64,000 nucleotides of DNA, from positions 1 to 64,000 of the forward strand of contig JALCME010000002.1 in the NCBI GenBank assembly GCA_022648295.1, written 5' to 3'. Below the pieces are notes generated by a model, which saw only the letters and a list, made by a program, of their open reading frames with translations, did not search any database and had not been told where the DNA came from. The position numbers and the translations under genes are program-made. Source of the DNA: Bacteroides sp. (lineage in GTDB: Bacteria > Bacteroidota > Bacteroidia > Bacteroidales > Bacteroidaceae). Positions 44,202 through 53,800 of the stretch are shown here, piece by piece. Within the stretch, counting starts at the first letter, position 1, and every line of letters begins with the position of its first letter.

Positions 44202-44785
44202 AACATAAGACCTGCAACAAAAACATTCACCATACTCCCTCCCCAGAAAACTAATAGAAGATTTAAATACTTTAGCCTCTCACGCAAAAACTTTAAAGCA
44301 TTATACATGTGGGCTTCCACTGTTCGTGAAGAAACTCCCATAGTCTCAGCTATATCCTTATTCTTCATATCATGCAAATACTTGAGTTTAAAAACCATTT
44401 TACATTTAGTTGGTAACTCATTTATAGCCTCAAGGATTTCCATTCTGAGTTCTTTGTTTTCTATCCTTTTCACAACATCATTACCATCCTGTTGATAATA
44501 CTCAATTCTTTTCTTATCTATTTCCATCATAGTAGCTTCATAAGAATTCTTCACTCTGCGATGCTTCAATACATTAAGTGAACGCGTATATACCGCCCTG
44601 TATAAAAAGGCTCGCAATTCTCCTCCAAGTATCATTGTATTCTTCCGATGCCACAAGTCCACAAATACTTCCTGCACTAAATCCTCAGCCTCTTCCTCTC
44701 CTACAATACGCGTGGCATAAAAAAGCAAATTAGAATAATATTTATGAAAAAGAGACTTATAAATTATGTCAAACTCATCGCTCAT
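44198..44785 (-). CDS. ECF-type RNA polymerase sigma factor with hydrophobic C-tail
   Basis: 195 residues. Sigma2 (residues 8-75) has YATRIVGEEEAEDLVQEVFVDLWHRK; sigma4 (about 125-175) has LPTKCKMVFKLKYLHDMKNKDIAETMGVSSRTVEAHMYNALKFLRE. The last 20 residues (LNLLLVFWGGSMVNVFVAGL) are strongly hydrophobic, unusual for a soluble sigma factor, although hydrophobic tails do occur in Bacteroides ECF proteins. It should direct transcription of the SusC operon when released from FecR. Start at ATG 44785. A possible 29-codon ORF ends 33 bases upstream. Confidence 0.93.
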   Translation of the reverse strand: MSDEFDIIYKSLFHKYYSNLLFYATRIVGEEEAEDLVQEVFVDLWHRKNTMILGGELRAFLYRAVYTRSLNVLKHRRVKNSYEATMMEIDKKRIEYYQQDGNDVVKRIENKELRMEILEAINELPTKCKMVFKLKYLHDMKNKDIAETMGVSSRTVEAHMYNALKFLRERLKYLNLLLVFWGGSMVNVFVAGLML

Positions 44786-44818
44786 AACTCCATATTACAT
44801 TTTCTTATACTTTTTTTC

Positions 44819-44908
44819 CTATTCTATCGCTCTTATTTCTTCATTAATTGATAGAAATACGTATGCTCCAAAGAGTACTATCAAACAGAAAAATCTTAGT
44901 AAATTCAT
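44819..44908 (-). CDS. Possible 29-residue single-span membrane peptide
   Basis: An ATG at 44908 opens a frame of 29 codons ending in TAG at 44819. The peptide begins MNLLRFFCLI, continues with a hydrophobic run of about 20 residues and ends in an acidic NEEIRAIE. It would be a single membrane-spanning peptide encoded 33 bases upstream of the ECF sigma gene on the same strand. Nothing else supports it; the upstream bases are A/T-rich and could code by chance. The 44909-45056 remainder shows nothing. Confidence 0.35.
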   Translation of the reverse strand: MNLLRFFCLIVLFGAYVFLSINEEIRAIE

Positions 44909-45056
44909 AATATTATATAGTTAACATGTATATAGAACAACTCAAAAAAAAGAAACACTTAGAAACTCTTGAACTTTATATGCACTGATTTAATTAAAAA
45001 GAGTTATTTGTTTAGAATGATTGTAATTTAAGCTGTGTATCTGCTCCTTGGCGCAC

Positions 45057-46163
45057 TTACTTCTTCTTCAGTTTGCTTAATGTCTTGCTTAAAGCTTCCC
45101 AATGCTCGTCCGTCATGCTGTTAGGTGTAAACAAAGAGATGCCTGCGGCACCGGCTTTCATGGAACTTCTTACCGCTTTGTCTACTTCCGAAGGTAATAG
45201 TCCGGAATATTCAGGGTCCACCAGTTTCTCTTTATTCTTCCAATCCTTGCAGATGAATAAGCCGCTATATACGGGGATTTTTCCTTTTACCGATTTCACC
45301 TCTTCACGGGTCATCTTGCCTACCCATGAGGCTTTCTCCAGATAGAAATCGTTGTAGTTCATCGGGAAGAAAGCATCTATTTTCCATTTATTCCATTCTT
45401 GCCTGACCATCCACCGGGCGTAGGAACGGGGACCGGGAAAGACGTCCGCGCTGACTTTCTTGCCTTCTGCATGAACGGCGGCTGTAAGCTTGTTGACGAA
45501 ATCCGTAATGATGTCGCAACGGAACTGAGCCCACTTCTTGCACTTTGACGGATCCTTCACTTTACGGATGTCTATTCCGGTTTGAGCTTTGAATGCAGCC
45601 ACGCAGTCGTCGCAATAGCAATAATCGGCTTTAGGATACTCTTCGTTCATCACCAGACCGTATTTGTCCCATAGCCCGCGCGCCAATATTACATCGGGAT
45701 AGCGGATATAATCCAGTTGCACGTAGTCCACTTCGGGGATGGCTGCCATCTTGCAGTATTTCTCTATGAGCCAAGCCTGAACTTCCTTGTTGTGTGGGTC
45801 GAGGCAGGTGTAGTGAGGTACGTAGGCCTGAACGTCGTGTGCCGACTCACCTAAGCGGTTCACTGCATACCATGAAGCAGGCAATCCGGGATGGAGCATG
45901 CAGGGCATCCATGCATGATATTCCAGTCCTAATGATTTGGCCACTTTGGCTGCTATGCGAGCTTTATCCACATCAAAGCCGGTATTGAAACAGACTCCCG
46001 TTACTCCGTGGGCTTTCCATTTGCTGAAGTCGTCTTTCAAACTCTGTTCCGTGGTGTTTTTATCCCATCCTTGCCATATATAAACCGGTACTTGGGCTAT
46101 GGAGCCGATGGAAAACATCCATAAAAATAAGGCGGTGAGTACGCCGATTGCATTTCTTTTCAT
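45057..46163 (-). CDS. Putative GHL-type (GHL10/DUF4015-like) glycoside hydrolase
   Basis: 368 residues with a signal peptide (to about SIGSIAQ). The fold looks like a TIM barrel: GVTGVCFNTGFD, LGLEYHAWMPCMLHPG, VDYVQLDYIRYPD (the LDYIRYP motif is characteristic of GHL10/DUF4015-like barrels), SADVFPGPRSYARW, DAFFPMNYNDFY and AAGISLFTPNSM. The Asp in LDYIRYPD may be catalytic. A Cys cluster (YCYCDDC) sits in the middle. It lies downstream of the HTCS gene on the same strand, but 550 bases away with its own promoter. Substrate unknown; association with the galactan-type locus is plausible. Confidence 0.7.
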   Translation of the reverse strand: MKRNAIGVLTALFLWMFSIGSIAQVPVYIWQGWDKNTTEQSLKDDFSKWKAHGVTGVCFNTGFDVDKARIAAKVAKSLGLEYHAWMPCMLHPGLPASWYAVNRLGESAHDVQAYVPHYTCLDPHNKEVQAWLIEKYCKMAAIPEVDYVQLDYIRYPDVILARGLWDKYGLVMNEEYPKADYCYCDDCVAAFKAQTGIDIRKVKDPSKCKKWAQFRCDIITDFVNKLTAAVHAEGKKVSADVFPGPRSYARWMVRQEWNKWKIDAFFPMNYNDFYLEKASWVGKMTREEVKSVKGKIPVYSGLFICKDWKNKEKLVDPEYSGLLPSEVDKAVRSSMKAGAAGISLFTPNSMTDEHWEALSKTLSKLKKK

Positions 46164-46240
46164 AATATCTTTTAAATATAAGTGTTAGATATTGTATATT
46201 CAACTAATCATAATAGATTATTTTAAAGTAAACTAATTGA

Positions 46241-46248
46241 CAAATATA
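46241..46248 (-). promoter_or_regulatory. Bacteroides -7 box for the GHL-type hydrolase gene
   Basis: TATATTTG on the minus strand matches TAnnTTTG, 77 bases upstream of the start at 46163. No TTTG is found at the expected -33 distance. Confidence 0.5.
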
Positions 46249-46438
46249 ATACAACTAATTCGGTTTGAGATATCTGCTATTGTTTATTCTGTACTTAAAG
46301 GAAACTTTTATCAAGATAGATTGCTCTGATAGTTTACTTCCAAACTGGAGCGAAGAAATGCGAAGTAATAGCAAAGCGAATAATTGAAAGCATCACCGTC
46401 TCGCTTCTCAAACGACATGCTGATTAACGAGCCAGATA

Positions 46439-46538
46439 TTGGCTCTCTATTTCCAACGTGCTGGTCCTCTATATCCCGCACGTCAGTTCTCTATCACCAG
46501 CGCGTTGGTCCTCTATCTCCAACAAATTGGAAATAGAG
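46439..46538. repeat. Four imperfect 22-bp repeats closed by an inverted copy
   Basis: The core CTCTAT recurs at 46445, 46467, 46489 and 46511, exactly 22 bases apart, each within a unit like TTGGTCCTCTATCTCCAAC. CTCTATTTCCAA at 46445-46456 has its exact reverse complement at 46527-46538, so the array is bounded by a 12-bp inverted repeat. It sits between the HTCS gene and the GHL hydrolase gene. The rest of 46164-46712 apart from the promoter at 46241 holds nothing recognised. Confidence 0.75.
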
Positions 46539-46712
46539 AACGAATAAAGCAGGCCTAAAGTGAGTCTTCCAGACCTGTCCAGAGACTGCTTGCGCAGACT
46601 TATTGCCGAACAAATGTGCTTTGAGAAAGATACAACGATGCAGCAACGATGCGGAGGATAAGGGCTTATTGCCAGATAAGCTTGCCGTGAAAAAGACATT
46701 TCCGGGATGTTG

Positions 46713-49700
46713 TTATTCACTCCCGGGATGCTGCTTCTGCCGGAAGTTCTTGGGAGTGTCCTGATAGACTTCCCGGAAACACTTAATGAAATAGTGCGAC
46801 TGGTTGAAGCCGGTCAAATAGGCTATCTCGGCAATGGTGAGATCGGTGGTATTCAGCAGGTACACGGCTTTCCGGAGGCGTATGGTCCTGATGAATTGAT
46901 TCGGGGTCTGTCCCACCAGCGTTTTAAACTTCCGGTGGAGAACGGTCTTACTGGTGTTCATCTCCTCTGCAAATTCGTCGATCTTGAAATCGGAGTCCAT
47001 CAAATGCTCTTCAATCACCTTCATGGATTGTTGCAGGAATTGTTCTTTCGGATCAAACTCAATCTCGTTGCTGTCTGGTGAGATGAGTTTGCCTATAAGT
47101 TGCGCTTTCCGTTTCTGCCGCGTCTGGCAGATGTTGAGCATCTGGTTGATTAGTGCCGCCGAGTCGAACGGCTTCTTCAAATAAATATCCGCACCGGCTT
47201 TGTAACCTTGCAGCTCATCGTCCGTAGATGATTTTGCAGTAAGCAGGATGACGAAGATGTCGGCGTACAGGCTGTTTTCCTTGATTTGGTGACACAGGGT
47301 TAAGCCGTCTCCTTCGGGCATCATGATGTCCGACACGACGATTTCGGGCAGATACTCTTCCACCAGTTTTATCGCTTCCGTCCCATTCCGGGCTAATATG
47401 ACACTGAAGTACGATTCCAACGTATTCCGTAGATATTCCCTCAGGTCGTCGTTGTCTTCCACAATCAAGATAATGCTCTTTTCGGTGGTGGACAGCATGG
47501 CGGTCTCTTGTTGGGTATCGGTTTCTTGCAGACAAATCTCCGCCGGCAGATTCAGTGTGATCGCAGTCCCTTTTCCCGGTTCCGACTTGATATGCAGGTC
47601 GCCATTGAGGATGGATACAAAGCGCTTGACCACATAAAGTCCGATGCCGAATCCTTGCGAGTCGCCGTTTTGTAGATGCTGGGGTTCACGATAGAATTTA
47701 TCGAAGATCTTTTGCTGGTTGATCTTTTGAATGCCCGCCCCGTTGTCCGCTATCTGGTAAGTAAGCAGGCTATGGACGTCGTCGTAATTTAGGGTAACCC
47801 GTATTCTTCCTCCCGCCGCAGTGTATTTCAGGGAGTTACTGATCAGATTATAGAGAATCCGCTCTATCTTTATGGAATCAATGGACAGGTATAGTTCTGC
47901 GGTACAGGCCTCAAAAAGCAGTTCTATGTTTTTGGATTTCGATAGGTAAGAGAACGATTCGATGACCAGTCGGGTGAACGAAATGATCTCCGTCTTCCGT
48001 TTCTTTATTTTAGAATCGGAAAGTTCCGCACGTTTAAAGTCGAGAATGGTGCTGAATATCTCCGAGAGGAAGGACGCGTTCTTGGCGATGATTTCGAGCT
48101 TTTCCCGGTGCGGATCGTTTGGGGTGAGGTTGCGCAGCAAATCATTGGCCGGAGCCACGATAAGTGAGAACGGAGTGAGCAGATCGTGCGATAGCCCCGC
48201 AAAGAAACTCTCTTTCTCACGTAGCAGCTCTTCTTGCTTTTGCCGTTCTATCTTACGTAATCGTTTGGTTTGCTTCTTCTTGTATCTTAAAAGGATGAGG
48301 TACACGATGAGCGCAATGGAGAGCACAATTACGATGAGCAGCAACATGTAAAACCAGCCCGTCTTCCACCACGGGGGAGTGACCGTGATATTCATCGACC
48401 AGCAAACGGGATTGTTGCGGAAACCATCGTACTTCCTGATTTCCAGTGTATAATTGCCATGCACCAGTTGCGAGAAGGAGATGGGGTAGGCTAAGTCCAG
48501 ATACTGCCAGTTGTCACTGAACCCCAGTATGCGATACTGATATTTGTTGTTGTAAAAGTCCGTGCCGGTCTCCGTGAAAGTAAACGAAAGCCACTTGGAC
48601 TGATAAGACAGTTCGATGGAGGAGATGTATTCCGTTTCCTTGGTCAGGATCACTTTATGGTGTATCTCTTCTCCCACCTTAACCCTCCGATGGTCCACCT
48701 GCAATTCCGTTAACAGAATCTTGTTTTGTGCCGGTTGGTTTAAAGCCAGTTGCGGGTCAATGACAATCAGATAGTTCGTACTTCCGAAGGCAATATGTTC
48801 GTGGTTATTGATCATCACCCGCGAAGCCGTCAGTATGGTATGCTGTCCGATGAGACCCGCATTGATCTCTTTAATCGTCTTTTGGCGGGTCAGGTAGCAG
48901 AATATCCGTCCTCCGATGGAAAACCATAAATTGTTCCCCGAATCGAGGGTCAGGTCTTTGATGGCACCCTTGGGGAGCAGATCCGGGGGGAAAACATTTC
49001 TGGCCTGAAGCGTTCCGCCGTCTATCCGCAGAATGTCCGTTGACGTGCCTATCCATAAAGCATTGGAATGCTTGTCTTTAACGATGCTGTACACAATCTC
49101 GTCCGTGATGATATGTCCGTTATCCTCTATTTTGTTGGTCAGAGTATTGAACAGGTACAGTCCGCTGTGCGATGAGATCCATAAATGTTGTGGGTCGTAC
49201 TGTACAAACCCGGTGATCTCATCCCGCCCGAAAGAGTCGTAATGTTTGTAATTGTCGAAGCCTTTGGTGGCATCGTTAAAACGTACGGACATCAATCCGT
49301 TCTGTTTGGACCCCACCCACATCCGTCCGTCGTTTCCATAGAAAAAGGAAGTCACCTTCTCCAGTTGCTTGCCGTAGTCGAAGGATTTTAGTTTCAGGTG
49401 CTCTCCTGCCGCGTCTTTCTTATTATAATACAAGAATCCGTATCCGTCGTGCCCCACCATAATAAAGTGCTCATCGGAGTACATGGCCAGAATGTAATTG
49501 TCCAGCGTTCCGTTTTGGACGTTATCCGATTTGGGGATGATCCGGTCTTTGTCTAATTGGCACAGGTACACCCCGTTGCCCTGCGTTCCCGTCAGCAGGA
49601 GATCGTTGCTTACGGCGGCAACGGACATGGCCGAGGTGGGTAACTCGCTTGAAACGGGGAAACGCCTGATGCCGTTTTCTTCCGGATTGAAGCGGTAAAC

Positions 49701-50651
49701 ACCCTTCCCGAAAGTACCGATCCAAATATCGTTGTACTTACTTCGGTACATGCAGTTGATGAGCGTGGCGTCGAAATCTTTGTTGTTTAACGGTTGGTAT
49801 TCGCTATTGTCCGCATTAGCCAGCTTTACGCCATTGCCCCACGTTCCCAGATAGATATGGTTATCACGCCCTTGCAACATCCTGAAGATAGACGGGACTT
49901 TCACCCCCGTATACCGGGGAGGGGCAAGGGTCGTTTTTAAAGGAGCATCTCCTTTCCACTCCATCTTGATTAAGCCCGAATTCCAGGTCGAACACCAAAT
50001 GGCATCTTTTTCCCCGTTATCGAGAAATTGGGTGATCGATAAATCTCCCGGTCTCTCAATCCATTGTTTGTTTGAAAGATTGTGGATAAAATAGCCGAAG
50101 TAGCTGCCGAACCAGATATACCCCTTGGGTTTTTCCACGATGGAAGAGATGATATATCCGTTGTAGTAGCTGGAGATGCGGTAGTGCTGTTTGCTGTCGG
50201 GAGTCAGTTTATAAATACCCTCTTCCCATGAGCCCAGCCAGATACTTTTCTCGGAATCTTCGAAGATAGAGATTACTCTGTGGGGACATTTTCCCTCAAT
50301 GATGTCTTTCAGGTGGGTGAAGGTGTCTTTCTGTGGATCGTAAATATCGACTCCTCCCGTCTTCAGACCGATCCATAGCATACCCTTTGAATCGAACATC
50401 AGGGTTTCAATGTTGTTGGCTGCGAGACTATTATTGTTTCCGTTTTCACGCTTGTAGACTTTGAAACTCTTTCCGTCGAAGCGGTTTAGTCCGTCGGTGG
50501 TCGCTATCCAGAGAAAGTTCCTGTTCTCACAGACGGAAGTAACCTCAATGCTCGAAAGTCCGTCTTTGGTATCATAATGACGGAACTCCTGCGACACAGC
50601 GTAGCGCACCGGAAGAGAAAGAAATAGCAGGATGAACATCAAATGTTTCAT
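46713..50651 (-). CDS. Hybrid two-component system sensor/regulator (HTCS)
   Basis: 1312 residues from ATG 50651; an upstream ATG at 50672 overlaps the promoter, so I prefer 50651, which begins with a signal peptide (MKHLMFILLFLSLPV). Repeated propeller blades (NFLWIATTDGLNRFDG, GMLWIGLKTGGVDIYDP and others) form the periplasmic sensor, followed by a Y_Y_Y domain, a membrane span (WFYMLLLIVIVLSIALIVYLI), a histidine kinase (FFAGLSHDLLTPFS; NLISNSLKYT; GFGIGLYVVKRF), a receiver (phospho-Asp in VVSDIMMPEGDG) and a C-terminal AraC-type HTH (about the last 100 residues). It binds a glycan breakdown product and switches on the divergent SusC operon. Confidence 0.96.
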   Translation of the reverse strand: MKHLMFILLFLSLPVRYAVSQEFRHYDTKDGLSSIEVTSVCENRNFLWIATTDGLNRFDGKSFKVYKRENGNNNSLAANNIETLMFDSKGMLWIGLKTGGVDIYDPQKDTFTHLKDIIEGKCPHRVISIFEDSEKSIWLGSWEEGIYKLTPDSKQHYRISSYYNGYIISSIVEKPKGYIWFGSYFGYFIHNLSNKQWIERPGDLSITQFLDNGEKDAIWCSTWNSGLIKMEWKGDAPLKTTLAPPRYTGVKVPSIFRMLQGRDNHIYLGTWGNGVKLANADNSEYQPLNNKDFDATLINCMYRSKYNDIWIGTFGKGVYRFNPEENGIRRFPVSSELPTSAMSVAAVSNDLLLTGTQGNGVYLCQLDKDRIIPKSDNVQNGTLDNYILAMYSDEHFIMVGHDGYGFLYYNKKDAAGEHLKLKSFDYGKQLEKVTSFFYGNDGRMWVGSKQNGLMSVRFNDATKGFDNYKHYDSFGRDEITGFVQYDPQHLWISSHSGLYLFNTLTNKIEDNGHIITDEIVYSIVKDKHSNALWIGTSTDILRIDGGTLQARNVFPPDLLPKGAIKDLTLDSGNNLWFSIGGRIFCYLTRQKTIKEINAGLIGQHTILTASRVMINNHEHIAFGSTNYLIVIDPQLALNQPAQNKILLTELQVDHRRVKVGEEIHHKVILTKETEYISSIELSYQSKWLSFTFTETGTDFYNNKYQYRILGFSDNWQYLDLAYPISFSQLVHGNYTLEIRKYDGFRNNPVCWSMNITVTPPWWKTGWFYMLLLIVIVLSIALIVYLILLRYKKKQTKRLRKIERQKQEELLREKESFFAGLSHDLLTPFSLIVAPANDLLRNLTPNDPHREKLEIIAKNASFLSEIFSTILDFKRAELSDSKIKKRKTEIISFTRLVIESFSYLSKSKNIELLFEACTAELYLSIDSIKIERILYNLISNSLKYTAAGGRIRVTLNYDDVHSLLTYQIADNGAGIQKINQQKIFDKFYREPQHLQNGDSQGFGIGLYVVKRFVSILNGDLHIKSEPGKGTAITLNLPAEICLQETDTQQETAMLSTTEKSIILIVEDNDDLREYLRNTLESYFSVILARNGTEAIKLVEEYLPEIVVSDIMMPEGDGLTLCHQIKENSLYADIFVILLTAKSSTDDELQGYKAGADIYLKKPFDSAALINQMLNICQTRQKRKAQLIGKLISPDSNEIEFDPKEQFLQQSMKVIEEHLMDSDFKIDEFAEEMNTSKTVLHRKFKTLVGQTPNQFIRTIRLRKAVYLLNTTDLTIAEIAYLTGFNQSHYFIKCFREVYQDTPKNFRQKQHPGSE

Positions 50652-50669
50652 AGCATATGGATTGTTATA

Positions 50670-50677
50670 CAAATTTA
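50670..50677 (-). promoter_or_regulatory. Bacteroides -7 box for the HTCS gene
   Basis: TAAATTTG on the minus strand matches TAnnTTTG. Transcription would start near 50663, leaving a leader of only about 12 bases before ATG 50651. Confidence 0.55.
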
Positions 50678-50762
50678 TAATATATTTTTGTCTTATCCTA
50701 TATCCCGTTCCTCTAAAAGGATGTGCATGAGTGGTTTGGGAGGATTTTATTATAGATAGCCC

Positions 50763-50806
50763 GTATTGTGTTATTCAAAAAAATAGGCGTAGGAGTATTG
50801 TGTTAT
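50763..50806 (+). promoter_or_regulatory. 12-bp direct repeat, likely HTCS operator
   Basis: GTATTGTGTTAT occurs at 50763-50774 and 50795-50806, 32 bases apart, about three helical turns, and the second copy ends 20 bases before the -33 element of the SusC promoter. AraC-type regulators such as the HTCS bind direct repeats on one DNA face just upstream of RNA polymerase, so this fits an activator site. Confidence 0.65.
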
Positions 50807-50826
50807 GATCCCGGTCAAAATTGCTA

Positions 50827-50855
50827 TTGAAATAAAGAGGGAACAGATACATTTG
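50827..50855 (+). promoter_or_regulatory. Promoter of the second SusC operon
   Basis: TTG at 50827-50829 and TACATTTG at 50848-50855 (18-base gap) fit the Bacteroides promoter. The predicted transcript starts near 50862, 21 bases before ATG 50883. Another TATTTTTG at 50683-50690 could be a weaker upstream start. Confidence 0.65.
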
Positions 50856-50882
50856 CACAGGTTAACTTTAAAAGATTTAATT

Positions 50883-53800
50883 ATGAAAAAACTTATTCAA
50901 ATGCTTCACAAAGGTCTCTTCTTAATCGGATTGTCTCTGATGTGCCTGCCTGCGGTAGCAGGGACCTCTGCCGGAAGTAAATCGGGACTAAACATTGCCC
51001 AGCAACTAAAGGAAATCACCCTTAAAGGACATGTGACCGATCAGGCGGGAAATCCGGTGATCGGAGCAACCGTACGTGTTGAAGGTTCTTCAATAGGGGG
51101 CATCACGGATATATCCGGGAACTATGACATTAGAGTACCTCAGGGTTCTAAAGTCGTATTCTCCTATATCGGCTATAAAACAGTGAGTCGCGTAGTGACT
51201 GCTTCGGGTACGGTGAATATCACCTTGCAGGAAGATACGGAGCTTATTGACGAAGTAGTGGTAGTGGGTTACGGGGTGCAGAAAAAGGCAACCCTGTCCG
51301 GTTCGGTGAGCGCTGTCTCGGGAGCGGAGATTCAGAAATCACCAGCAATGAATGTAACCAACTCAATGGGCGGTACATTACCCGGACTGGTGGTGGTTTC
51401 GCAAAGTGGCGAGCCCGGTGCGGATTACTCCACTCTTTATATTAGAGGTAAAAGCTCTTTGAATGATAATTCCCCTCTTATCGTTGTCGATGGGGTGCCC
51501 AATCGTTCTTTAGAGCGTATAGACCCTTCCACCATCGAGTCTATATCGGTGTTGAAGGATGCTTCCGCCGCTATTTACGGTTCACAGGCTGCCAACGGGG
51601 TTATATTGGTTACTACCAAGCGGGGTAAAGCGGAGAAACTGAACATTACAGCTTCTTACAGTGCAGGATGGTCACAACCGACCAAGTTGCCGAAGCTGAC
51701 TAATTCCGCCGAGTACGCAACGTTGGTCAATGAAATAAATCCCGGTACTTATACACCGGAAGCAATCCAGAAATATAAGGATGGAAGTGATTCCTGGCGT
51801 TATCCCAATACAGACTGGTTCGACACGGTGTTGAAGACCTGGTCCATGCAGCATAATGCCAATGTTACCATGTCCGGCGGCAACGAAAAGCTACAAGCCT
51901 TTGTCTCTTTATCCAGTCGTTTTCAGGACGGGTTCTTTAAGAACAGCGGAAGTAAATATGCCCAGCACGACTTCAGGGCGAATATTGATGGTAAGGTCAA
52001 TGATTATATCAGTGTATCGGTGGATGCAAGCGCCCGTTTGGAAAAGAGCGATTTTCTTTCGGTAGGTTCCGCACGTTTATTCCGCGATTTAATGAACGCA
52101 CTTCCTACATTGCCTGCCGTTTGGCCTAACGGACAACCCGGTCCTCCGCTTGATTTGCAAAACCAGAATAACCCGGTGGTACAATCTACCTCAAAAGCCG
52201 GTTATAATAAAGGAGAAAACTACGTATTCAATATCAATGCAAAGGTAAACGTGAAGATTCCGTGGGTGGAGGGGTTGTCCCTGACCGGAGTAGCGGCCTT
52301 TGACCGCGGATTGAAATATACCAAGTCATTTAGTAAGAAATACGAGCTTTATACCTGGGATGGAACAAGTATGGATTCCAACAATTTGCCGCTTCTGGTG
52401 AAAGGTCAGTACGGGGCTTCCAGTAGTTTGAGTCAACGGCTCGACATCAGTAAAGAGTATTTGGTGAATTTGCTGGCTAACTATCAGCGTACTTTCATGA
52501 AGGTACACGATGTTTCTCTCTTGGCCGGTATGGAATGTATAGAGAATAATTCCAATTGGTTCAATGCCGAAAGACGTAATTATACGGTGGACCACCCCGA
52601 TGAGCTGAACTTCGGAGATTCAAACGAGCAATATGCCACGGGATCTTCTCCGGGGAAGAACCGCTGGATGAATTACTTCGGACGGGCCAATTACACATAT
52701 AAAGGGAAATACATTGCGGAGTTTGTCTGGAGGTATCAGGGTTCCAGCAAGTTTGCGTCGGAAACCCGGTGGGGATTCTTCCCGGGTGTATCATTGGCTT
52801 ACCGCATTTCCGAGGAGAGCTTCTGGAAAAACAGTAAGATAAGTAGTGTTATCAATGGTTTAAAGTTGAGAGCTTCTTATGGAAAAACAGGTAATGATCT
52901 CATTGACCCGTATCAGTTCTACTCACTTTATGCCAAATATTGGCAGGACTTTGCAAACGGAAGTCAGGAGAACAAAGCCGCCTATTATGAAAGTCTGGCC
53001 GCCAATGTCAAAGTACACTGGGAAGAAGCAAGGCAGACCGACATCGGTTTTGATATGAATCTGCTGGATAACCGTTTGTCCATAACCGCCGATTACTTTA
53101 ATAACTTGCGCTCAAAGATTCTGATTCCTCAAACCGGTTCTGTACCCGATTTAACAGGGATGAGTGGCATCTTACCCGACATTAACCTGGGCAAAGTACG
53201 TAACCGCGGTTTTGATTTTGAATTGAACTGGAACGATAAGGTTCGTGACTTTGAGTATCACATCGGGCTGAATGGAGGTTATGCAAAGAATAAGATCATC
53301 TTCTTTGATGAGGCTGCCGGTGCACCGGTTTGGCAACAACAAACCGGACATCCCATGAACTCGAACCTCTATTATGAGGCTATCGGTATATTCCATAACC
53401 AGTCCGAAATAGATAACTATCCCCACATGGACGGCGCTGTTCCCGGAGATATCATCTTTAAAGATGTGAATGGAGATAAACAAATAACCGGTGAGGATAA
53501 AGCTCGCATTTATAAAAGTAATGTTCCCAAGTGGACGGGAGGCTTAAACCTGTCTGCCAAGTATAAAGGCTTTGACCTCTCTCTCTTGTTCCAGGGACAA
53601 GCAGGTGCCGTTCGTTATGTACAGGCATTGGGCAGTAAAGACGGAATCAATTACTTTAAATCATTTTACGATAAGCGTTGGACACCGGAGAACCCGAACG
53701 CTGATTACCCGCGTACCTTCAACCGGAACGAAGAATATTGGGTAAGCTCGGAGAATCCGAATACCTTCTGGCTTCACCGTACAGACTTCATTCGCCTGAA

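Noticed and set aside
46439..46538. 22-bp repeats as a CRISPR array
   Set aside because: Units are imperfect, contiguous and lack unique spacers of normal length; no cas genes nearby.
47215..49725. Multiple open frames antisense or out of frame within the HTCS gene
   Set aside because: All are shadows of a long, motif-complete HTCS reading frame.
50805..50882. N-terminal extension of the second SusC from ATG 50805
   Set aside because: It would start upstream of the best promoter and precede the signal peptide with 26 charged residues; ATG 50883 is better.
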